From: Novosphingobium colocasiae
GTDB lineage: Bacteria > Pseudomonadota > Alphaproteobacteria > Sphingomonadales > Sphingomonadaceae
DNA length: 64,000 nucleotides
Reading direction: 5' to 3'
NCBI RefSeq assembly: GCF_014652555.1
Contig: NZ_BMZA01000001.1
Span: 472,900 to 536,899, forward strand
The position numbers and the translations under genes are program-made. This document shows, piece after piece, positions 1 through 8,591 of the stretch; within the stretch, counting starts at the first letter, position 1; each line of letters opens with the position of its first letter. The notes below the pieces were generated by a model. It did no database searches, was not told the DNA's origin, and saw only the letters and a program-made list of their open reading frames with translations.

Positions 1-591
1 GAACGAAGTGAACGTCTGCGAAGCATCGATGCCGGCGGTGCCCTGGCCGAGCGAGGCGAAGGCTTCCCCCTCGATCGCGGAGCCGAGCGGGGTGCTGGCA
101 CCCATCATCGAATCGTTGGCCGGGGCGCGGCTGGGCACGCCGCCGTTGCCGAGACGCAGTTCGGGAAGCGGGCGACGGCCCGGATTGACCAGCACGCGCA
201 CGTGGCGCACGTCGGGGCGGGCGATCTTCCAGGCCAGCGAGAGCCGATCCGCGAAGCGGTCCGCCACCCAGTTGGCGGAAAATTCGGTCGGCAGGTAAAG
301 GTCGAGCGTGCCGGTTTCCTTGCAGTAGGAACCGGGCTGGATCGGCTTGATCCACTGGCTGTGGACCTGTTGCCCCAGATCCTTGCGCAGACCCTGGCTG
401 ATATCAGCCCAGTCCGCCGCAAGGTTCACGGCTTCCTGATCCTCTTCCGTCGCCAACCTGATTACCTTCGATTTCTTGGAATGGGCGCCGCCTGCGCCGT
501 GTCCCGCCACTGTCCCCGTCACCTGGTGGATCTCCCATGGTTCGCCGCCGCCAAAGTGAGCCGTCACGGAAATTCCCCGGAAAATCGGCAT
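1..591 (-). CDS. dnaA: Chromosomal replication initiator DnaA, N-terminal part (cut by window start)
   Basis: DnaA binds DnaA boxes and opens the replication origin. Only the first ~197 codons lie in the window and the reading frame stays open to base 1. Translation shows the conserved N-terminal domain I, including AADWADISQGLRKDL, SQWIKPIQPGSYC and LYLPTEFSANWV, followed by a linker containing NPGRRPLPELRLGNGG. The AAA+ ATPase and DNA-binding domains would lie outside the window. I chose the ATG at 591 because GGGGGGAAG lies just upstream; a GTG at 522 is an alternative because residues before about 40 are not conserved. rpsT lies upstream on the same strand, a common alphaproteobacterial arrangement. 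An 18-bp palindrome (607-624) sits immediately upstream of the ribosome-binding site. Confidence 0.85.
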   Translation of the reverse strand, partial: MPIFRGISVTAHFGGGEPWEIHQVTGTVAGHGAGGAHSKKSKVIRLATEEDQEAVNLAADWADISQGLRKDLGQQVHSQWIKPIQPGSYCKETGTLDLYLPTEFSANWVADRFADRLSLAWKIARPDVRHVRVLVNPGRRPLPELRLGNGGVPSRAPANDSMMGASTPLGSAIEGEAFASLGQGTAGIDASQTFTSF

Positions 592-873
592 AAAAGCTCT
601 TCCCCCCGCGAGACACGTCTCGCGGTAGCTGTCATGCTTCGTGATGATTTCCCCAGGCCGGTTCCGCAACGGCCAAGGACACTTCTAAGGACGGCCCGCG
701 CCCGCAGGCAAGACGGCTGCCCACAAATTTCGAAAATAATGGCAGTTGACTCAGGGAGAGTGCCCAAAAACCGCAACAAAAAAATTTATCGCTATTTTTC
801 AATGCGTTCCGCAAGGCGGAAAAACGAATCGCGGGAAATCAACGATGTCCCGATTTGCCTGCTGCGATGCGGC
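592..873. other. Upstream region of dnaA, no gene
   Basis: This stretch separates dnaA from the rpsT terminator. The dnaA-proximal half contains the palindrome at 607-624. Around 730-800 it is AT-rich, with A runs near 765 and 780, and is a reasonable place for the dnaA promoter, although I could not fix -35 and -10 elements with confidence. I see no TTATCCACA-type DnaA boxes, so I do not call an origin here. Confidence 0.4.
607..624. promoter_or_regulatory. Perfect 18-bp palindrome in dnaA leader
   Basis: CGCGAGACACGTCTCGCG is an 8-bp perfect inverted repeat with a 2-base centre. It lies about 15 bases upstream of the chosen dnaA start and touches the ribosome-binding site. It could be a protein operator or an RNA hairpin that modulates dnaA translation. 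Which of these it is cannot be decided from the sequence. Confidence 0.5.
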
Positions 874-919
874 AAAAACCAGGACGGGGCCGGCGCTCGA
901 TAGCGCCGACCCCGTTCCT
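874..919 (-). terminator. Rho-independent terminator of rpsT
   Basis: Read on the minus strand, a GC-rich stem of about 16 bp (arms 902-918 and 882-897, loop ATCG) is followed by GGTTTTT. It lies 54 bases downstream of the rpsT stop codon, which fits an intrinsic terminator separating rpsT from dnaA. Confidence 0.85.
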
Positions 920-972
920 GTTATGTGCCGGGGCGAACCCCGGCGATACCCCTTAAGCGATTCGCAAAACGC

Positions 973-1233
973 TCAGAGCTGCACGACGGCCTTGGTCAGG
1001 CGCGACAGCTTGCGGGCGGCCGTGTTCTTGTGCAGCACGCCGCGCGCCACGCCACGTGCCAGTTCCGGCTGCGCGGCCTTCAGCGCTTCGGCTGCGGCGC
1101 TCTTGTCACCACCGGCGATCGCGGCTTCGACCTTCTTGATGAAGGTACGGATGCGGCTGACGCGGTTGGTATTGATTTCGGCGCGGCGCTCGTTGCGACG
1201 GATGCGCTTGCGGGCTTGCGGCGTATTGGCCAT
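973..1233 (-). CDS. rpsT: 30S ribosomal protein S20
   Basis: Primary 16S rRNA-binding protein of the small ribosomal subunit. The product has 86 residues, the usual S20 length. It starts [17 protein letters not shown] and carries basic helices throughout, with the typical C-terminal motif [31 protein letters not shown] precedes the ATG and supports the start. The gene lies between mutM and dnaA on the same strand and has its own intrinsic terminator downstream. Confidence 0.97.
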   Translation of the reverse strand: MANTPQARKRIRRNERRAEINTNRVSRIRTFIKKVEAAIAGGDKSAAAEALKAAQPELARGVARGVLHKNTAARKLSRLTKAVVQL

Positions 1234-1383
1234 CGAATTTCCTCTGTCCGGCCGGCCAGGTCAAACACTGGGCGGCCACAATTGCCTACGAATCTGCTCG
1301 AATGGCGAGCTGACTCGCCGGAAAGCGCGCCCCTTAGCGGTGGTCCCCGATTTCGTCAAGGCGCGCAGGCCGGGGCAGGCCGC

Positions 1384-2196
1384 CTATTTCTGGCACTTTG
1401 CGCACCAGAACGTGCTGCGTCCGCCCTGCACGAAACGGCGCACGCTCTGGCCGCAGCCGCAGCTTTCGCCCTCGCGCCCGTAGACCTGCCAGGCCGTCGC
1501 GAAATAGCCGAGTTCGCCCGAGGGCTGGGCATAGTCGCGAATGGTCGATCCCCCGGCGGCGATCGATTCGGCCAGCACGGTGCGGATCGCCGGGACCAGC
1601 CGGCCGAGCGCGGGGCGACTGACTTGCCCGGCGGCCTTGTCCGGCCGGATGCCGGCCCGGAACAGCGCCTCGCAGACGTAGATGTTGCCCAGCCCCGCCA
1701 CGATCGCCTGATCCAGCAGTAATTGCTTGATCGGTGCGCTGCGCCCGGCAAAGGCCTTGGCGAGGTGCTTGGCGGTCAGTCCGTCGCCCAGCGGCTCGGG
1801 CCCCATCGCGGCAAATGCGGGCCAGATGTCCAGCGCGGCGGTCTGCACCAGGTCGACCGACCCGAACCGGCGCGCGTCGTTCAGTGCCAGCACATGCCCG
1901 GCATCGGTTTCGAGCACGAGATGATCGTGCTTCTCGATCTGCTCCGGCTCGATCCGCCAGCGCCCCGACATGCCGAGGTGGAAGATCATGGTGCTGTCGC
2001 GGTCGGTATGGATCAGGCCGTATTTGGCGCGGCGGCCCAGCCCGGTGACCCGCGCCCCGGTCAGCGCCTGGACCAGTTCGGGCGGAAACGGGCGGCGCAG
2101 ATCGGGACGGTTGACCGCGACGCGGGCGATGCGCGCGCCATCGAGCACGCGGGCGAGGCCGCGCACGGTGGTTTCGACTTCGGGTAATTCGGGCAT
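1384..2196 (-). CDS. mutM: Formamidopyrimidine-DNA glycosylase (Fpg/MutM)
   Basis: Base-excision repair glycosylase/AP lyase that removes 8-oxoguanine and formamidopyrimidines. It is 270 residues long, normal for the family. After removal of the initiator methionine the N-terminus is PELPEVETT, giving the catalytic Pro and Glu. The H2TH region contains the strand IKQLLLDQAIVAGLGNIY. The C-terminus carries a zinc finger with a CGC pair and a final CAKC pair. The open frame extends 28 codons further upstream, but the mature enzyme needs Pro at position 2, so the start is fixed at 2196. It is divergent from the EamA gene, with 82 bases between them. Confidence 0.97.
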   Translation of the reverse strand: MPELPEVETTVRGLARVLDGARIARVAVNRPDLRRPFPPELVQALTGARVTGLGRRAKYGLIHTDRDSTMIFHLGMSGRWRIEPEQIEKHDHLVLETDAGHVLALNDARRFGSVDLVQTAALDIWPAFAAMGPEPLGDGLTAKHLAKAFAGRSAPIKQLLLDQAIVAGLGNIYVCEALFRAGIRPDKAAGQVSRPALGRLVPAIRTVLAESIAAGGSTIRDYAQPSGELGYFATAWQVYGREGESCGCGQSVRRFVQGGRSTFWCAKCQK

Positions 2197-2278
2197 GGTG
2201 CGCATGCAGATAGGGCTTGGCGCGCGCCCTGTCACCGGGCCCTCGCCAAGATCGACGCGGCACGATAAGGCGGCGGCC

Positions 2279-3235
2279 ATGCCTCCTCGGAAATCCCATG
2301 CGCGCGCTTATCTGATGCTGGGCGTGGTCATGGTGTTCTGGGCCGGGAACTCGATCGTCGGCCGGGCCATGCGCGATGATGTCGGGCCGTTCACGCTGTC
2401 GTTCATGCGCTGGTTCATCGCTTGCCTCGTCCTGCTGCCGCTGGCCGCACGCAAGGCGTGGGCCGAACGCGCGATCATCCGTGCCGGGTGGCTGTGGATC
2501 GCGATTCTGGGGGCGCTGGGCGTGGTGCTGTTCAATGCGCTGCTGTACAACGGCCTGCGCTATACCACCGCGACGAACGCGCTGCTGCTGCAGGCCTCGA
2601 TCCCGGCGATGGTGCTGGCGGTCGACCGGGTGCTGGAAGGGACCAGGGCCCCGGCGCTGCAGGTGGCGGCGGTGCTCCTGTCGACGCTGGGGGTCGTCAC
2701 CATCGTCCTGCGCGGCGATCTGGCGGCGATTGCCGGGCTGCCGATCGGCCGGGGCGATGCGATGATCCTGATCGCGGCGCTGGCTTGGGCGCTCTATATC
2801 GTGTTTCTCAGGCGCAAGCCCGCTGTCAGCCCGGCGGTGTTCCTGCTGCTGACGTTCAGCCTCGGGGTGTTGACGATGGCGCCGCCGGCGCTGCTCGAAA
2901 CGCTGGAGGGGCGCAACCACGGCTGGTCGCTGCGCGATCTGGGCGGGTTCGTCTATGTCGGGATATTCCCGTCGGTGGTGGCGTTCTACGTGTTCAATGC
3001 GGCGACCGAGCAGCTTGGCCCGGCGCGCGCGGGGCAGGGGATCACGCTGATGCCGCTGTTCGGTGCGCTGCTCTCCACCTGGTTGCTGGGCGAGCATCTG
3101 GAGCGGTTCCACTGGATCGGCATGGCGATGATCCTGGGCGGCATCGTCCTTGCCGCGCTGGTCGTCCGGCGCAGGACCGAACCGCAAAACGCAGGTGGCG
3201 CAGGCGCGGCCCCGCCGCTAGAGGACAGGCCATGA
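2279..3235 (+). CDS. EamA-family (DMT superfamily) membrane transporter
   Basis: A 318-residue inner-membrane protein of the drug/metabolite transporter superfamily, with about ten hydrophobic segments arranged as two EamA repeats. The first repeat begins LMLGVVMVFWAGNSIVGRAM and the second begins near GRGDAMILIAALAWALYIV. Substrate unknown; members export amino acids, nucleosides or other metabolites. Start ATG 2279 was chosen because the upstream extension overlaps mutM antisense and is not protein-like. Its stop overlaps the ubiE start (ATGA), so the two are probably co-translated. No specific substrate motif is visible. Confidence 0.88.
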   Translation: MPPRKSHARAYLMLGVVMVFWAGNSIVGRAMRDDVGPFTLSFMRWFIACLVLLPLAARKAWAERAIIRAGWLWIAILGALGVVLFNALLYNGLRYTTATNALLLQASIPAMVLAVDRVLEGTRAPALQVAAVLLSTLGVVTIVLRGDLAAIAGLPIGRGDAMILIAALAWALYIVFLRRKPAVSPAVFLLLTFSLGVLTMAPPALLETLEGRNHGWSLRDLGGFVYVGIFPSVVAFYVFNAATEQLGPARAGQGITLMPLFGALLSTWLLGEHLERFHWIGMAMILGGIVLAALVVRRRTEPQNAGGAGAAPPLEDRP

Positions 3236-3972
3236 CCGAGACCAGCCAGACCGTATCCTTCGGCTACGAGGACATCGACGCCCAGGACAAGACCGCCCGC
3301 GTCGGGGCCGTATTCTCCAGCGTCGCCAAGAAATACGACGTGATGAACGACGCCATGTCCGCAGGCCTGCACCGGGTGTGGAAGGATCAGTTCGTCCGCC
3401 GGGTGAAACCGCGCGCGGGCGAGCAGATTCTCGATATGGCGGGCGGCACCGGCGATATCGCGTTCCGCCTGGAAAAGGCCGGAGCCAGCGTGACGGTGTC
3501 CGACATCAACCAGGACATGCTCGATGTGGGCATAGAGCGGGCAATGGAGCGCGGCATCGACAGTCTGGTCTGGTCGCGCCAGAACGCGGAGGAACTGTCG
3601 TTCCCGGATCGCTTCTTCGATGCCTATACGATCGCCTTCGGCATCCGCAACGTGACCCGGATCGACAAGGCGCTGGCCGAGGCGCACCGCGTGCTCAAAT
3701 ACGGCGGACGCTTCTTCTGCCTCGAATTCTCGACCACGCAGTGGCCGGGGTTCAAGGAAATCTACGACACCTATTCGCACAAGCTGGTGCCCCGCATCGG
3801 CACGATGATCGCGGGCGATGCGGACAGCTATCGCTACCTGATCGAATCTATCCGCCGTTTCCCGCCGATGCCGGAATTCGAGCGGATGATCCGCGATGCG
3901 GGTTTCACGCAGACCAAGGTCGAACCCATCCTGGGCGGGCTGGTCGCCATCCATTCGGGATGGAAGGTCTGA
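3232..3972 (+). CDS. ubiE: Demethylmenaquinone/ubiquinone methyltransferase UbiE
   Basis: SAM-dependent C-methyltransferase of ubiquinone biosynthesis, 246 residues. The N-terminal family signature VAKKYDVMNDAMSAGLHRVW is at residues 31-50. The SAM-binding glycine motif DMAGGTGD is at 68-75, followed by the acidic strand VTVSDINQDML. The second UbiE signature is AFGIRNVTRIDKALAE. Start overlaps the EamA stop by four bases. ubiB follows after about 280 bases occupied by an inverted-repeat element, so the usual ubiE-ubiB pairing is interrupted. Confidence 0.97.
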   Translation: MTETSQTVSFGYEDIDAQDKTARVGAVFSSVAKKYDVMNDAMSAGLHRVWKDQFVRRVKPRAGEQILDMAGGTGDIAFRLEKAGASVTVSDINQDMLDVGIERAMERGIDSLVWSRQNAEELSFPDRFFDAYTIAFGIRNVTRIDKALAEAHRVLKYGGRFFCLEFSTTQWPGFKEIYDTYSHKLVPRIGTMIAGDADSYRYLIESIRRFPPMPEFERMIRDAGFTQTKVEPILGGLVAIHSGWKV

Positions 3973-4012
3973 GAATGACGCAGCGGTACGGGGGCCTGCG
4001 AAGGTCCGGTCT

Positions 4013-4227
4013 CACGCGGAGGCGCGGAGACGCGGAGGGTCAAAGGGTTCGCGCAAAGGCGCAAAGGCGCAAAGGCGTTGGTCTTGCGGCGCAGCCGCAC
4101 TGCATATCATCGCAGTCTCGCGCGGCGTCTTCGAAAGTGCTCAAGGCCTGCGGCGCGGGCCCGGCCCTTTGCGCCTTTGCGCCTTTGCGCGAACCAGTAA
4201 ATCTCCGCGTCTCCGCGCCTCCGCGTG
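4013..4227. repeat. Long perfect inverted-repeat element between ubiE and ubiB
   Basis: Two perfect arm pairs are visible. 4013-4037 is the exact reverse complement of 4203-4227 (25 bp), and 4047-4075 is the exact reverse complement of 4166-4194 (29 bp). The arms are built of short iterations of CGCGGAG and GCGCAAAG units. The roughly 90-base centre carries no gene. Transcribed, this would fold into a very long hairpin. Translations of this kind of repeat (RVSAPPRE, APLRLCA) recur among spurious small ORFs of sphingomonads, which suggests a dispersed non-autonomous element; that recurrence is from memory. Confidence 0.9.
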
Positions 4228-4255
4228 CAATCCATGCTCCACGCGCGGGCGCGGC

Positions 4256-5833
4256 ATGACCCGCCCCACACGCCATATCCTGCGCTTGCTGAGCTGGGGC
4301 CGGGTGCTCGCGCGGCATGGGGCGTTGCGGGGGATCGAGAACGATCGCAACGCGCCGGTGCAGGTCAAGCGGCTGTGCCGGATCGCCCGGATCGGCACCC
4401 GCCAGCCCGCCGAACCCGATTATGCCGGCGCGTTCCAGGCCATTGGTCCCGCCGCGATCAAGCTGGGCCAGGCGCTGGCGACGCGGCCGGATCTTGTGGG
4501 CGAAATCCCCGCGCGCAACCTGCTGAGCCTGCAGGACAGCCTGCCGCCGGTGGACTTCGCGCAGATCCGCGCGGCTGTCGAAGGCACTTTCGGCCGCCCG
4601 CTGGAAGAGCTGTTCGCCCGGTTTGACGAGCAACCGGTGGGGGCCGCGTCGATGGCGCAGGTCCACCGCGCGCTGACGCCGGATGGGCGCGATGTGGCGG
4701 TCAAGGTGCTGCGTCCCGGCATTCGCGAACAGTTCGCGCGCGATATCGATACGTATGAGTGGGCGGCCGCCCATCTTGAGGCGCTGGGCGGCGAAGCGGC
4801 GCGGCTGCGGCCGCGCGCGGTGGTCGCCAATCTGAAGCGCTGGACCTATCGCGAGCTGGACTTGCGCCGGGAAGCGGCCTCCGCCTCGGAACTGGCCGAA
4901 ATCATGGGCCGCGCCGACGGCTATCGCATCCCCGCGACCGACTGGGACCGCACCAACGGTTCGGTAATGACGGTCGAATGGGTCGATGGCGTCAAGATGA
5001 GCGATATCGCGGCACTGCGCGCCGCCGGGCACGATCTGCCCGGACTGGCGAAAACGCTGGTGCTGACTTTCCTGACCCAGGCGATTGCCGGCGGCTTCTT
5101 CCATGCCGATATGCACCAGGGCAACCTGTTCGTGCAGGCAGACGGCACGATCGTCGCCATCGATTTCGGCATTATGGGCCGGATCAACCGGCAGGCGCGG
5201 CTGTGGCTGGCCGAAATCCTCTATGGCCTGATGACCGGCAATTACCGCCGCGTCGCCGAGATCCACTTCGAGGCGCAGTACGTGCCCGCCTATCACAGCG
5301 TCGAGGATTTCGCCTCGGCCCTGCGCGCGGTGGGCGAGCCGATGCGTGGCAAGCCGGTCTCCGAGCTTTCGGTCGGCCAGATGCTCGACGGGCTGTTCGC
5401 CATCACCCGCGATTTCGACATGGCGGTGCAACCGCACCTGCTGCTGCTGCAAAAGACGATGGTGATGGTCGAAGGGCTCGCCACCGCGCTCGATCCCAGC
5501 ATCAACATGTGGGACGTTTCCGGACCCTTCGTCAAAAGCTGGATTCGTGACGAGCTGGGGCCGGAGGCGCTGATCGTCGATCGGCTGCGCGCCGATTTCG
5601 ATACGCTCCAGCGATTGCCCGCGCTGATCCGCCGGATCGAGGAGAAGTTCCCGCCCAAGGGCGGCGCGCCCGAACAGTTGCCGCTCCCCGATGTGGACCT
5701 GATCTGGTCGCGCAATGCGGCGCGTAAACCGGATGGTAACCATTGGAGTGGCTATGTTCTGGCCGCATTCCTTGGGGGCCTGGCGGCATGGGCGTTATCG
5801 CATCCGGACATTCTGACAAGGCTGGCGGGCTAG
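4256..5833 (+). CDS. ubiB: Ubiquinone biosynthesis kinase-like protein UbiB
   Basis: ABC1/ADCK/UbiB atypical kinase-like ATPase needed for aerobic ubiquinone synthesis, 525 residues. The family-specific KxGQ motif is KLGQ at 69-72, the alanine-rich loop ASMAQVHRA at 131-139, and VAVKVLRPG carries the ATP-binding lysine at 150. The catalytic-like loop HADMHQGN is at 283-290 and DFG at 303-305. The C-terminus has a predicted membrane anchor (GYVLAAFLGGLAAWAL). The ATG at 4256 immediately follows the inverted-repeat element. The next gene starts inside the 3' end of ubiB. Confidence 0.96.
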   Translation: MTRPTRHILRLLSWGRVLARHGALRGIENDRNAPVQVKRLCRIARIGTRQPAEPDYAGAFQAIGPAAIKLGQALATRPDLVGEIPARNLLSLQDSLPPVDFAQIRAAVEGTFGRPLEELFARFDEQPVGAASMAQVHRALTPDGRDVAVKVLRPGIREQFARDIDTYEWAAAHLEALGGEAARLRPRAVVANLKRWTYRELDLRREAASASELAEIMGRADGYRIPATDWDRTNGSVMTVEWVDGVKMSDIAALRAAGHDLPGLAKTLVLTFLTQAIAGGFFHADMHQGNLFVQADGTIVAIDFGIMGRINRQARLWLAEILYGLMTGNYRRVAEIHFEAQYVPAYHSVEDFASALRAVGEPMRGKPVSELSVGQMLDGLFAITRDFDMAVQPHLLLLQKTMVMVEGLATALDPSINMWDVSGPFVKSWIRDELGPEALIVDRLRADFDTLQRLPALIRRIEEKFPPKGGAPEQLPLPDVDLIWSRNAARKPDGNHWSGYVLAAFLGGLAAWALSHPDILTRLAG

Positions 5834-6969
5834 GCACGCCGTCTGTCTTTGCCGGCTGGCCGGTGGGTCTGGCGCGGCTTGCGCTGCTGGCGCTGGCGCT
5901 GCTGCTGGCGGCGGCAGCAGTGCTGCCGGTAGGACGGCCCGACAGCGATCCGGGCGCGCGTCATACGCGGTCTGCCGGAACGGCGGCGTCCACCACGACC
6001 GCTGACGAGGACGACGAGGACATCGCGCTCTACAAGGCAGCGATCCGGCGCATCCAGGCGGGGCAGAATTACTACGATTTCATCGTCCCCGAACAGCGCG
6101 CGCGCGATTACCCGGTCAACCCCGGCCTGGCGGTGCGCCTGCCGACGCTGGCCTATCTCGACGCATGGCTGGGCGGCGCGGGCCAGATCGTCGCGGCCGT
6201 GCTGCTGATGGCGGGGGTGATTGCGGCATGGTGGGCGAAGTTCGGTGAAGACCCCAACCTCAAGCGGCTGCGGCGGCTGGCGACGGCGATGGTCTTCGTC
6301 GGGGCCTCGCTCGGCCTCAACCGCTATTACTTCGTGCTGCACGAACTGTGGGCCGGGATGCTGGTGGCGCTGTCTTTCGGGCTGCATCGGATCGGCCAGG
6401 GCGGGCAGGGCGGGCGCTGGATCGCGGCCTGGGCCGCTGCCGCGCTGGCGCTGGCGATCCGCGAACATACGCTACCCTATGTCCTGTTGATGGGAGCCAC
6501 CGCGCTGTGGCTGCGCAACTGGCGCGAAGCGGCGGCATGGGGCGCGCTGGTGGCGGTGTTCCTGGCCGTGATGTCCTGGCACCTTGCCATTATCGCCGCG
6601 CAGGTGCTCCCCGGCGATCCGCATGGCCCGGCGTGGCTGGTCATGCGCGGCATTCCGGGCTGGCTGGGCAACGTGGTCCAGTCCAGCAACTTGCGCTGGC
6701 TGCCGCACTGGCTGGCAGGACCGGCGGTGATCCTGATGACCTTCGGCTGGCTGGGCTGGAACAGCCGCGCCGGGGTGGTCGCCTTCCTGCTCAGCGCCGG
6801 CTACGGCGCGGCGTTCATGCTCGCCGGGCGATGGGACAATTTCTACTGGGGCGCGATGATCGCCCCGGTGATGTTCGCCGGCATCGTCTTCGCCCCGCGC
6901 GCGCTGACTGCGCTGGGGGCGGCGGCACGGCTGGAGGGATTGCGCCGGACGAGAGTGGTTCTGGCGTAG
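5788..6969 (+). CDS. Polytopic membrane protein, possibly GT-C-like glycosyltransferase
   Basis: A 393-residue protein with eight or more hydrophobic segments. After the first membrane helix comes an acidic stretch (DEDDEDIALYKAAIRRIQAG) and then NYYDF, RARDYPVNPGLAVRLPTL. An acidic residue shortly after TM1 and a conserved loop with YPVNP and RLPT are reminiscent of GT-C membrane glycosyltransferases, but I do not recognise a named family. The start ATG 5788 lies inside ubiB, giving a 46-base overlap and suggesting translational coupling; GGGGGCC upstream could serve as ribosome-binding site. Function inferred only weakly. Confidence 0.8.
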   Translation: MGVIASGHSDKAGGLGTPSVFAGWPVGLARLALLALALLLAAAAVLPVGRPDSDPGARHTRSAGTAASTTTADEDDEDIALYKAAIRRIQAGQNYYDFIVPEQRARDYPVNPGLAVRLPTLAYLDAWLGGAGQIVAAVLLMAGVIAAWWAKFGEDPNLKRLRRLATAMVFVGASLGLNRYYFVLHELWAGMLVALSFGLHRIGQGGQGGRWIAAWAAAALALAIREHTLPYVLLMGATALWLRNWREAAAWGALVAVFLAVMSWHLAIIAAQVLPGDPHGPAWLVMRGIPGWLGNVVQSSNLRWLPHWLAGPAVILMTFGWLGWNSRAGVVAFLLSAGYGAAFMLAGRWDNFYWGAMIAPVMFAGIVFAPRALTALGAAARLEGLRRTRVVLA

Positions 6970-7124
6970 GCGGCCTGGCCCCATTCGAATGTTCGGGTCC
7001 GCCCCTGAGCCCTCATCTGCCGGGTCTGCCTTCCGAAACCTGTCGGGTTCGATGGCGCTTGTCTCGGGTGCGACAGGTATCCCATCGGCTTGGCATGACC
7101 CGCAGGCCAATCAAGGCGGTCAGG

Positions 7125-7532
7125 TCAGAGGGAGACGATTTCTCCGTCTTCCTTTGTGAAGCTGGCGGGCCGGTTTTGCAGCAGTTCCAGCACGACTTCG
7201 GAAGGGCGGCACAGCTTCGTGCCTTTCGGCGTGACGACGATCGGTCGGTTCACCAGAATGGGGTGCTCGACCATGGCTTCGATGATCGATTCACCCGATG
7301 CGCCGTCCAGCAGGCTGAGCTGGGCGGCCGGCGTGCCCTTCTCGCGCAACACCTCGCGCGGGGTTGCAGCCATCGCCGCGAATAGTGCTTCGAGTTGCGG
7401 GCGGGTCCAGCCGGCAATGCAGTATTCGATCACCGTGGGCGCATATCCCGCGGCCCTGATGATCGCCAGCGCATTGCGCGACGTGCCGCAATCGGGGTTG
7501 TGGTAAATGGTAACGGGAAATGCGTCGGTCAT
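7125..7532 (-). CDS. arsC: Arsenate reductase, glutaredoxin-dependent ArsC
   Basis: Cytoplasmic enzyme reducing arsenate to arsenite, 135 residues. The catalytic motif is HNPDCGTSRN with the active cysteine at 15. The later conserved segment NRPIVVTPKGTKLCRPSE supplies the arginines that stabilise the arsenate adduct in this family. Last gene of the arsI-arsR-acr3-arsC operon, starting three bases after acr3 ends, so arsenite produced here is exported by its neighbour. Confidence 0.96.
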   Translation of the reverse strand: MTDAFPVTIYHNPDCGTSRNALAIIRAAGYAPTVIEYCIAGWTRPQLEALFAAMAATPREVLREKGTPAAQLSLLDGASGESIIEAMVEHPILVNRPIVVTPKGTKLCRPSEVVLELLQNRPASFTKEDGEIVSL

Positions 7533-7535
7533 GGC

Positions 7536-8591
7536 CTATACCTTCTGCTGGACACGGGCGACGGCTGAACCCCGTTCATACCAGCCCTTTGAGCGGTTCA
7601 CGATGGCGACGACGGACAGCATGACCGGAACCTCGATCAGCACGCCGACAACCGTTGCCAGTGCCGCGCCGGATTGCAGGCCGAACAGTCCGATGGCCGC
7701 CGCGACGGCAAGTTCGAAAAAGTTGCTGGCACCGATCAGGGCCGATGGTCCCGCCACGCAATGCGCTTCGCCGATAGCGCGGTTGAGGAGGTAGGCGAGC
7801 CCGGCGTTGCAATAGACCTGGATCAGGATCGGGACGGCTAGCAAGGCAATGACCAGCGGCTGCGCGACGATCTGTTCACCCTGGAATCCGAACAGCAGTA
7901 CCAGCGTTGCCAGCAGCGCAAGCAGTGACACTGGGCCAAGCCGCGCCAGCAGGGCGTCAAGGGCGGGTTGCCCGCCGCCTGACAAGACGGCGCGTCGCAC
8001 GAACTGAGCGATGATGACCGGCACGACGATGTAGAGCACGACCGACAGCAACAGCGTATCCCAGGGCACCGTGATCGACGCTACGCCCAGCAACAGCCCG
8101 ACCAGCGGCGCGAACAGGACGACCATCAGCACGTCGTTCAGCGCGACCTGGCTCAGCGTGTAGGTCGGTTCGCCGTCGCACAGGTTCGACCAGACGAAGA
8201 CCATCGCGGTGCAGGGCGCGGCGGCCAACAGGATCAATCCTGCGATGTAGGACGAAGATTGCCCGGCCGGCAGCAGCGGCGCGAACAGCCAGCCGATGAA
8301 GAACGTCCCCAGCAGCGCCATCGAAAAGGGTTTCACCGCCCAATTGACGAACAGCGTTACGCCGACCCCGCGCCAGTGACGCCGCACCTTTCCGAGCGCG
8401 CCGAAATCAATCTTCAGCAGCATCGGAATGATCATCAGCCACACCAGCACGGCAACCGGCATGTTGACGCTTGCGATCTCGGCCGAACCGACGGTCGCGA
8501 AAAAGGTGGGCATGAAGTGTCCCGCCATGATCCCCGCAACGATGCACAGGGCGACCCATAACGAGAGGTAGCGTTCGAAAGTCGTCATCAC
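7536..8591 (-). CDS. acr3: Arsenite efflux transporter Acr3
   Basis: Inner-membrane arsenite permease of the Acr3 (ArsB-type) family, about 351 residues with ten hydrophobic segments. The conserved fourth-helix segment APCTAMVFVWSNLCDG contains the essential cysteine at about 127. The other signature is the late-helix motif GPSALIGASNFFELAVAAAI. Start is GTG at 8591 or ATG at 8588; both overlap the arsR stop. Together with arsC this gives the reduction-plus-export route for arsenate. Confidence 0.96.
   Translation of the reverse strand: MMTTFERYLSLWVALCIVAGIMAGHFMPTFFATVGSAEIASVNMPVAVLVWLMIIPMLLKIDFGALGKVRRHWRGVGVTLFVNWAVKPFSMALLGTFFIGWLFAPLLPAGQSSSYIAGLILLAAAPCTAMVFVWSNLCDGEPTYTLSQVALNDVLMVVLFAPLVGLLLGVASITVPWDTLLLSVVLYIVVPVIIAQFVRRAVLSGGGQPALDALLARLGPVSLLALLATLVLLFGFQGEQIVAQPLVIALLAVPILIQVYCNAGLAYLLNRAIGEAHCVAGPSALIGASNFFELAVAAAIGLFGLQSGAALATVVGVLIEVPVMLSVVAIVNRSKGWYERGSAVARVQQKV

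Noticed and set aside
1334..3187. Minus-strand frame of about 617 codons across mutM and the EamA gene
   Set aside because: Composition is low-complexity Arg/His/Gln and it overlaps two well-supported genes in other frames.
7038..7078. ACCTGTCG/CGACAGGT inverted repeat between the membrane gene and arsC
   Set aside because: The 25-base loop and lack of a T run give no support for a terminator; probably chance.
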